The notes beneath the pieces are model-generated. The model saw only the letters and a list, made by a program, of their open reading frames with translations, had not been told where the DNA came from and did no database searches. Of a DNA stretch of 54,100 nucleotides, positions 49,918-54,100 are shown one piece after another (position 1 is the stretch's first letter; every line of letters starts with the position of its first letter). This DNA comes from Victivallales bacterium (GTDB lineage Bacteria; Verrucomicrobiota; Lentisphaeria; Oligosphaerales; Oligosphaeraceae). Location: NCBI GenBank assembly GCA_017964325.1, contig JAGCSE010000021.1, positions 1 through 54,100 of the forward strand, in the 5' to 3' direction. The position numbers and the translations under genes are program-made.

Positions 49918-51243
49918 ATGTTCAATTTCATAGGTAAACATAAAATAGGCATTCTTGGCGACGCCAACAGCGGTAAAACCGTCTTCCTGACATCGCTTTT
50001 GTGGAATTTGAAAGAACGGAAACTAAAGCTGGGAACCGAGAAAAAGGCACCGACGGATGTAAAAATCCACGATTTAAAAGACGAACACGCCTTTGATTAT
50101 GCCGGCAACAAGAGAAAATGCAAGAACAGCAATAAATGGCCTGCCAAAACAGTGGACGACTACTCCCTGGCAAAATGTTCCTACAGACTGGAAGACAGTT
50201 TCTTCCAGCGCGACTTGACATTTGTGGATATTCCAGGGGAACGCATGGCGGACCTTCTCATTTGGCAATGCGTCGATTATGAGGAATGGTCGGAGGAAAT
50301 GCTTCGTTCATGGCGGGAATCCGACATAATCTCAACCTATATGCAGGATTATGTCGGACTTTTGTCAGATGAAAACTCAACAGGAGAGCAATTGTCCTGG
50401 GAGTACAAAAAAGGCATGAGGCATTTGATTAACAACTATATACCTCAGATTTCGCCATCGACATTAATCTTCGACAATGGCAAGGCGGAAGCCCCGTCGG
50501 ACATCGACAACGATTCATGGCTGAAAAAACGCAGCATCTGGCGCCATGACGACCAGGCTTGCGATTTCTTCCCCCTTCCAACTGATTGGAGAGACTGGAA
50601 TAAGGAACTGTATGAATCCTGTGAAAACAACTATGAACTGTACAGAAGGAAAGTCATAAAGCCATTGTTTTCGCAAATAGGCTCCTGCGACCATTTTATC
50701 ATCTGCATCGATGTATTGGGCATTCTTGCGCAGTCTCCAGGCAATTATCTGAAGGTCAAAGAGGAACTGGAATATTTCTTCAATAAAATCACGCCTAGCT
50801 TCTGGAGGCATTTATGGGACCGTATCGGGCGTAATCCCATGAGAATCGCTTTTGTCGCCACCAAGTCCGATTTGGTCTATGGCGATAACCTACAGCATTT
50901 AAAGGACTTGCTGGAAGACCTCGTCACGAGTTTTGTCACGGAAAAGATAGAATTCGGATATTTCACATGCACCGCCTGGACTTCGACGAAAGAAGGCGAA
51001 GGAGAATACCAGGGGTTGGCTGTCGCCACCATTCTTGAAGAGGATGGCAATGGGAAGCAACGACAGGCCGATGTGGTTTTGAAATGCCCTCCCCTGCCCG
51101 AAGAATGGCCGCCCGATTGGAAGGGAGAGCAGTATGCGCATTTCCTTATGGAGATGCTGCCGAGCGTGATAATCGCCAATCCGCCAAAGCAGACCGGCAT
51201 TGACGACATCTTGAATTTCGTTACAGGCGACGGGAAGGAATAA
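49918..51243 (+). CDS. YcjX-like P-loop GTPase
   Basis: A 441-residue NTPase that resembles YcjX (DUF463). GILGDANSGKTVFLTSLLW near residue 11 is Walker A, FVDIPGERMADLLI near 102 is the Walker B/G3 region in the YcjX style (D-x-PGE), and FVATKSDLVYG near 313 is the G4 motif (TKxD). It lies 14 bases before a YcjF-like gene, the same pair order as in E. coli and other Proteobacteria, where it is linked to the phage-shock operon; no psp genes are seen here. It is probably cytoplasmic and membrane-associated through the partner. Its function is not known. Confidence 0.82.
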   Translation: MFNFIGKHKIGILGDANSGKTVFLTSLLWNLKERKLKLGTEKKAPTDVKIHDLKDEHAFDYAGNKRKCKNSNKWPAKTVDDYSLAKCSYRLEDSFFQRDLTFVDIPGERMADLLIWQCVDYEEWSEEMLRSWRESDIISTYMQDYVGLLSDENSTGEQLSWEYKKGMRHLINNYIPQISPSTLIFDNGKAEAPSDIDNDSWLKKRSIWRHDDQACDFFPLPTDWRDWNKELYESCENNYELYRRKVIKPLFSQIGSCDHFIICIDVLGILAQSPGNYLKVKEELEYFFNKITPSFWRHLWDRIGRNPMRIAFVATKSDLVYGDNLQHLKDLLEDLVTSFVTEKIEFGYFTCTAWTSTKEGEGEYQGLAVATILEEDGNGKQRQADVVLKCPPLPEEWPPDWKGEQYAHFLMEMLPSVIIANPPKQTGIDDILNFVTGDGKE

Positions 51244-51257
51244 TCAGGAGGAAAACC

Positions 51258-52607
51258 ATGCTTGTCAAACGTCCCGTAACTCCAATATATGTTGATTCTG
51301 AACAGGTAAAGGAAAATCCAGAGGGGGTGCCCGCCCCTCAAGGCGCAACTGCGGAAAGGACGTTGGAAGAATCATCGGGAAAAATAAATAGTACGGGCGG
51401 TGAAAATGATTTGCTGACAGATTCCAGCGAGGCGCAGCCGACACATACTGAATCCAAACAACCAACGGAAAGTCAGGAGAAATCACCAGAACCGCAGATA
51501 GTGAAAGAATCATCGCCGATCAATCAAATGCGGCGTGAAAATGACCAGCGGACAGGTTTTAGAACACCGCCGCCGCCAATTCCTTACAATCCGCCATCCG
51601 AATCAGCAGAAGATACTACGGCGGAAGCCAACGAACCACAGGAAGCCGCATGCGACATATCCTTCTTCGATAAGCTGCAACACATTCTGATGCCGTTATT
51701 TCTGCTTGCCGTGGCCTTGCTTGGCTGTTCCATCACCAAAAACATTGCCGTTTTCTACCAGACTGTGGGTTCCATGTCCGTATGGGAGATTGTCCTGTTC
51801 TCCCTTCCGATGGCGCTGTTCAGCGGCATTTTGGTTTTCGTTCTCTATAAAACCGTCATTCTGATGTTTCATTTGCGTACATTCACTCAAATTTCCGCCA
51901 AGGCATTGCGAGAATTGCGCGACCGTGAAGACCTGCGCAGACTTTGTGCCCAACATGAAAAGGAAGCCCGCAAGAAGCTGACGGAACTTCTGAAGGATGA
52001 CAGCCCCGAACAGGATAAACTTTTCGCGTCTTTCGGAGAAAAAAAGCTCATGGAGATGCGTTCTTCCAAAGAGTCGTTGCTTGACGCGCATTGCACTGCG
52101 GGGGAATGGATTTCAAAATATGTCATCGAATACCAGAGCAAAGTCGATGAAATTGCCCAAAGCATCATCAGCCGCTATTCATGGAAGGCCGCCGCCGCCG
52201 CCACAGCTTCGCCCTTCGCGGCGTTGGACCAGATCATCGTGCTCGCGACATGCGTCACCATGCTGAAGGAACTATTTTTGTTGTACAATCTTAGACCGAC
52301 ATGGGACAAGAATTTGCTGTTGATGACTCGTATGGTCATACATGTTTATGCCACAGGCTTCTGGCAAGACTTTTCAGAAGCTGGTGCCGAAGCGTTGAAC
52401 AAAGGACTTGACACGTTCATCTCCAATGTGAAGAACACGAATATGGAAGGAGTCATGGTCAAGGCCGGTTCTGGAGTCGGCAATTTTATCGGAGGCAACC
52501 TTGGGCATATAGTCGCCCGTGGAGTGGGTGAATGCATCATGCATAAAATCACGGTCGGGCGTTTGGGAGCGGCGGCCATGCGAATGCTGCGGCCTGTTGG
52601 GAAATGA
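51258..52607 (+). CDS. YcjF-like membrane protein (DUF697)
   Basis: A 449-residue membrane protein. Residues 1-130 are disordered, rich in Pro, Glu and Ser. Two membrane segments (about 147-170 and 178-205) are followed by a helical region and a DUF697-type C-terminal domain (about 300-445) with SRYSWKAAAAATASPFAALDQ near 303 and FIGGNLGHIVARGVGECI near 412. YcjF is the usual partner of the YcjX GTPase, which is encoded directly upstream. AGGAGG lies six bases before the ATG. The long disordered N-terminal extension is not part of the E. coli protein as I remember it. Confidence 0.78.
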   Translation: MLVKRPVTPIYVDSEQVKENPEGVPAPQGATAERTLEESSGKINSTGGENDLLTDSSEAQPTHTESKQPTESQEKSPEPQIVKESSPINQMRRENDQRTGFRTPPPPIPYNPPSESAEDTTAEANEPQEAACDISFFDKLQHILMPLFLLAVALLGCSITKNIAVFYQTVGSMSVWEIVLFSLPMALFSGILVFVLYKTVILMFHLRTFTQISAKALRELRDREDLRRLCAQHEKEARKKLTELLKDDSPEQDKLFASFGEKKLMEMRSSKESLLDAHCTAGEWISKYVIEYQSKVDEIAQSIISRYSWKAAAAATASPFAALDQIIVLATCVTMLKELFLLYNLRPTWDKNLLLMTRMVIHVYATGFWQDFSEAGAEALNKGLDTFISNVKNTNMEGVMVKAGSGVGNFIGGNLGHIVARGVGECIMHKITVGRLGAAAMRMLRPVGK

Positions 52608-52631
52608 CAATTGCAAAAAAACGGGAGACGC

Positions 52632-52656
52632 AAAAAGCAATCCGCGATTGCTTTTT
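52632..52656. terminator. AAAAAGCAATC hairpin, copy 3, between convergent genes
   Basis: AAAAAGCAATC (52632-52642) pairs perfectly with GATTGCTTTTT (52646-52656) around CGC. It lies 25 bases after the ycjF-like stop and 45 bases before the end of the convergent RsbW-like gene, and is symmetrical, so it could terminate both. A heptad segment (GACGTAA, GACGCTT) follows at 52661-52674. Confidence 0.75.
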
Positions 52657-52700
52657 GTTGGACGTAAGACGCTTAGACAAAAATCAGAAGATTCTTATCA

Positions 52701-53117
52701 TTAAATCTTCTTCTTGATTGTCAGAATATTCTGCCCGTTCTTGTATTCATAGGTGATTTCATCCATGGTCTTCTTGACCATGAAAATGCCAAGGCCGCCG
52801 ATTGGGCGCTCTTCGGCGGAAAGCGTGACATCTGGATCCTCCTTGGCGAGCGGATCGTAGGGCATGCCGTTGTCGATGAACGTGATGATGACGGCAAGCG
52901 GTTCGGGAGTGACTTCCACGCGGACGGTCGCCTTGCCTTCCGCCGGCGGCTTGCCGTAGGCGTATCGAGCGATGTTGCTGAAAAGTTCATCAATGGCTAT
53001 GTCGATTTCCATCTGCGCCTTCGGCGAGCAGTTGTATTGTTCCAGATGTTCCTCCACAAATGCCGTCACGACGGGGATGTTTTCAACTGTCGCGTCAACT
53101 GTAAGTTCTTTAATCAT
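52701..53117 (-). CDS. RsbW/SpoIIAB-type anti-sigma serine kinase
   Basis: A 138-residue GHKL ATPase. The N box is IDELFSNIARYAY near residue 46, the G1 box FIDNGMPYDPL near 80, and the G2 box GGLGIFMVKKTMD near 106. Such kinases phosphorylate STAS antagonists and sequester a sigma factor or other target. The start overlaps the stop of the PP2C phosphatase gene by four bases, so the two are translated together. The STAS protein at 41056 is a candidate substrate. Confidence 0.9.
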   Translation of the reverse strand: MIKELTVDATVENIPVVTAFVEEHLEQYNCSPKAQMEIDIAIDELFSNIARYAYGKPPAEGKATVRVEVTPEPLAVIITFIDNGMPYDPLAKEDPDVTLSAEERPIGGLGIFMVKKTMDEITYEYKNGQNILTIKKKI

Positions 53118-54100
53118 GGCATTCTCTCCTTATATTCAAGACACAGCATGGTGATATCGTCAAATTGTGGGGCGGAGCCGACGAATTCGTCGATGTCCTT
53201 CTTGATGGCAGGCAGGATATCGTCGGGACATCTATCGGCTACGGTGTTGAGGGCTGCTGTAAGGCGCTCCATGCCATAGAGATTATTGGCGGCATCCGTG
53301 GCCTCTGTCACGCCGTCGGTATAAAGGAAAATCTTGTCTCCGACATCCAACTGGATGGAGCCCGACTTGTAGCGGACGTCCTCCATACCAGCCAACACAA
53401 AGCCTGGCCGTATCTTATGAAGATCAAACGGCTGGCCTACATGGGCGATGAACGGCGGTTCGTGGCCGGCGTTGACGAAACGGAACTCGCCTGTTTTGAG
53501 GTCGAGCACACCTTCGAAAGCAGTGATGAAAAGGCCTTCGCTGTTGGATTCGCAGAGCATGTTGTTGACTTCGGAGAAGACGCTGCCCAAGTCGCTTCCA
53601 GGCTCGGTGTGGTCTTTAATCAACGTCTTGCCGATGACCATGAAAAGGGCGGCGGGAACGCCTTTGCCCGAAACGTCCGCCATGACAACCGCCAGATGGG
53701 CGTCATCGACCATGAAGAAATCGTAAAAGTCTCCGCCGACCTCCTTTGCGGGCTGCATGGTCGCATAGATTTCGAATTCCTTACGGTCCGGATAAGGCGG
53801 GAAAATGCACGGCAGCATGGAGGATTGGATGTGCTTTGCGACGTCGAGTTCGGCACCGATGCGTTCCTTTTCGGCGGTCACGGAAGTCAAATCCTTGATA
53901 TATTGGTCCAAAGATACGGCCATGTTGTTGAAGGAGGTGGCGAGGTCTCCGATTTCGTCATTGGTGGTGATTTCGGCGCGTCTGTCCAGATTGCCTTTGC
54001 TGATGAGCTGCACATCGTGCTTCAGGCGAAGGAGCGGTCTTGTGATGGTGCGGGAGTAGAGTCTGGCCAGCATGATGACGGCAATGATGATGACGACGAA
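53114..54100 (-). CDS. HAMP-PP2C (SpoIIE/RsbU-type) phosphatase, 5-prime truncated
   Basis: At least 329 residues; the frame stays open to the window edge, where the codons read as a hydrophobic membrane helix, so the start lies outside. A HAMP domain follows (TRPLLRLKHDVQLISKG region), then a coiled linker (about 60 residues) and a PP2C-type phosphatase: GGDFYDFF, VMADVSGKGVPAALFM and FLYTDGVTEATD hold metal-binding aspartates. It would dephosphorylate a STAS protein in response to an extracytoplasmic signal. It overlaps the RsbW-type kinase gene by four bases. Confidence 0.92.
   Translation of the reverse strand, partial: FVVIIIAVIMLARLYSRTITRPLLRLKHDVQLISKGNLDRRAEITTNDEIGDLATSFNNMAVSLDQYIKDLTSVTAEKERIGAELDVAKHIQSSMLPCIFPPYPDRKEFEIYATMQPAKEVGGDFYDFFMVDDAHLAVVMADVSGKGVPAALFMVIGKTLIKDHTEPGSDLGSVFSEVNNMLCESNSEGLFITAFEGVLDLKTGEFRFVNAGHEPPFIAHVGQPFDLHKIRPGFVLAGMEDVRYKSGSIQLDVGDKIFLYTDGVTEATDAANNLYGMERLTAALNTVADRCPDDILPAIKKDIDEFVGSAPQFDDITMLCLEYKERMP

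Overview
The window reads as a chromosomal segment of a diderm bacterium of the PVC superphylum, most likely a gut-type Lentisphaeria or Kiritimatiellae lineage. That placement is inference. It rests on a full Kdo/heptose/Lpt set (LPS outer membrane) together with an mcsA-mcsB-clpC operon, RF3, a eukaryotic-type isoleucyl-tRNA synthetase, a DUF6785-type membrane protein, secreted agarase-like and GH43-like glycosidases, and an RsbU/RsbW/STAS partner switch. No prophage, integrase, transposase or CRISPR array is visible.

Layout. 1-1542 (minus): metallophosphoesterase/TIM-barrel fusion. 1711-13323 (plus): one long envelope and proteostasis run, with a Kdo-kinase-like protein, mcsA, a degenerate mcsB, clpC, an FHA-like membrane protein, heptose kinase, kdsB, kdsA, kdsC, lptC-like, lptA, lptB and hpf. 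It is closed by a 12-unit 9-bp repeat and a terminator; a DUF3842 gene follows. 13999-15872 (minus): zinc-ribbon membrane protein and Gfo/Idh/MocA oxidoreductase. 16025-21635 (plus): Ycf46-like AAA ATPase, nitroreductase, prfC, rsmG, second nitroreductase. 21671-23509 (minus): secreted agarase-like glycosidase. 23816-27723 (plus): gdhA, then nfnA-nfnB, forming a glutamate/redox block with visible promoters, operators and hairpins. 27806-37870 (minus): methyltransferase, MATE transporter, UDP-glucuronate epimerase, tRNA-Leu(UAA), zinc-ribbon coiled-coil protein, ileS, two membrane proteins and def. 38099-41008 (plus): DUF6785 membrane protein with an orphan glycyl-radical activase. 41056-46406: STAS protein, LOG hydrolase, NifX-like protein, GNAT, a GNAT-cytidine deaminase fusion, GH43-like protein and pyridoxine-type kinase. 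46407-52607: an accessory-looking stretch with a large inverted-repeat element, a PrsW-like protease, a zinc metallopeptidase, a broken gene and a YcjX-YcjF pair. 52701-54100 (minus): RsbW-type kinase and a PP2C phosphatase that runs off the window.

Three things stand out. First, the McsB homologue has lost its catalytic cysteine and nucleotide-binding motifs, and the neighbouring ClpC has also lost the two N-domain glutamates known to bind phosphoarginine (one is now Lys, one Asp). The operon is therefore intact while arginine-phosphate signalling appears to be gone. Second, intergenic spacers repeatedly carry tandem repeats with a fixed 7-bp period but different sequences; four of them end within 13 bases of a start codon. 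A separate 9-bp CTAG-containing family occurs twice. Third, a 138-bp imperfect inverted repeat with compensatory arm changes lies in a 637-bp gene-free gap before the PrsW-like gene.
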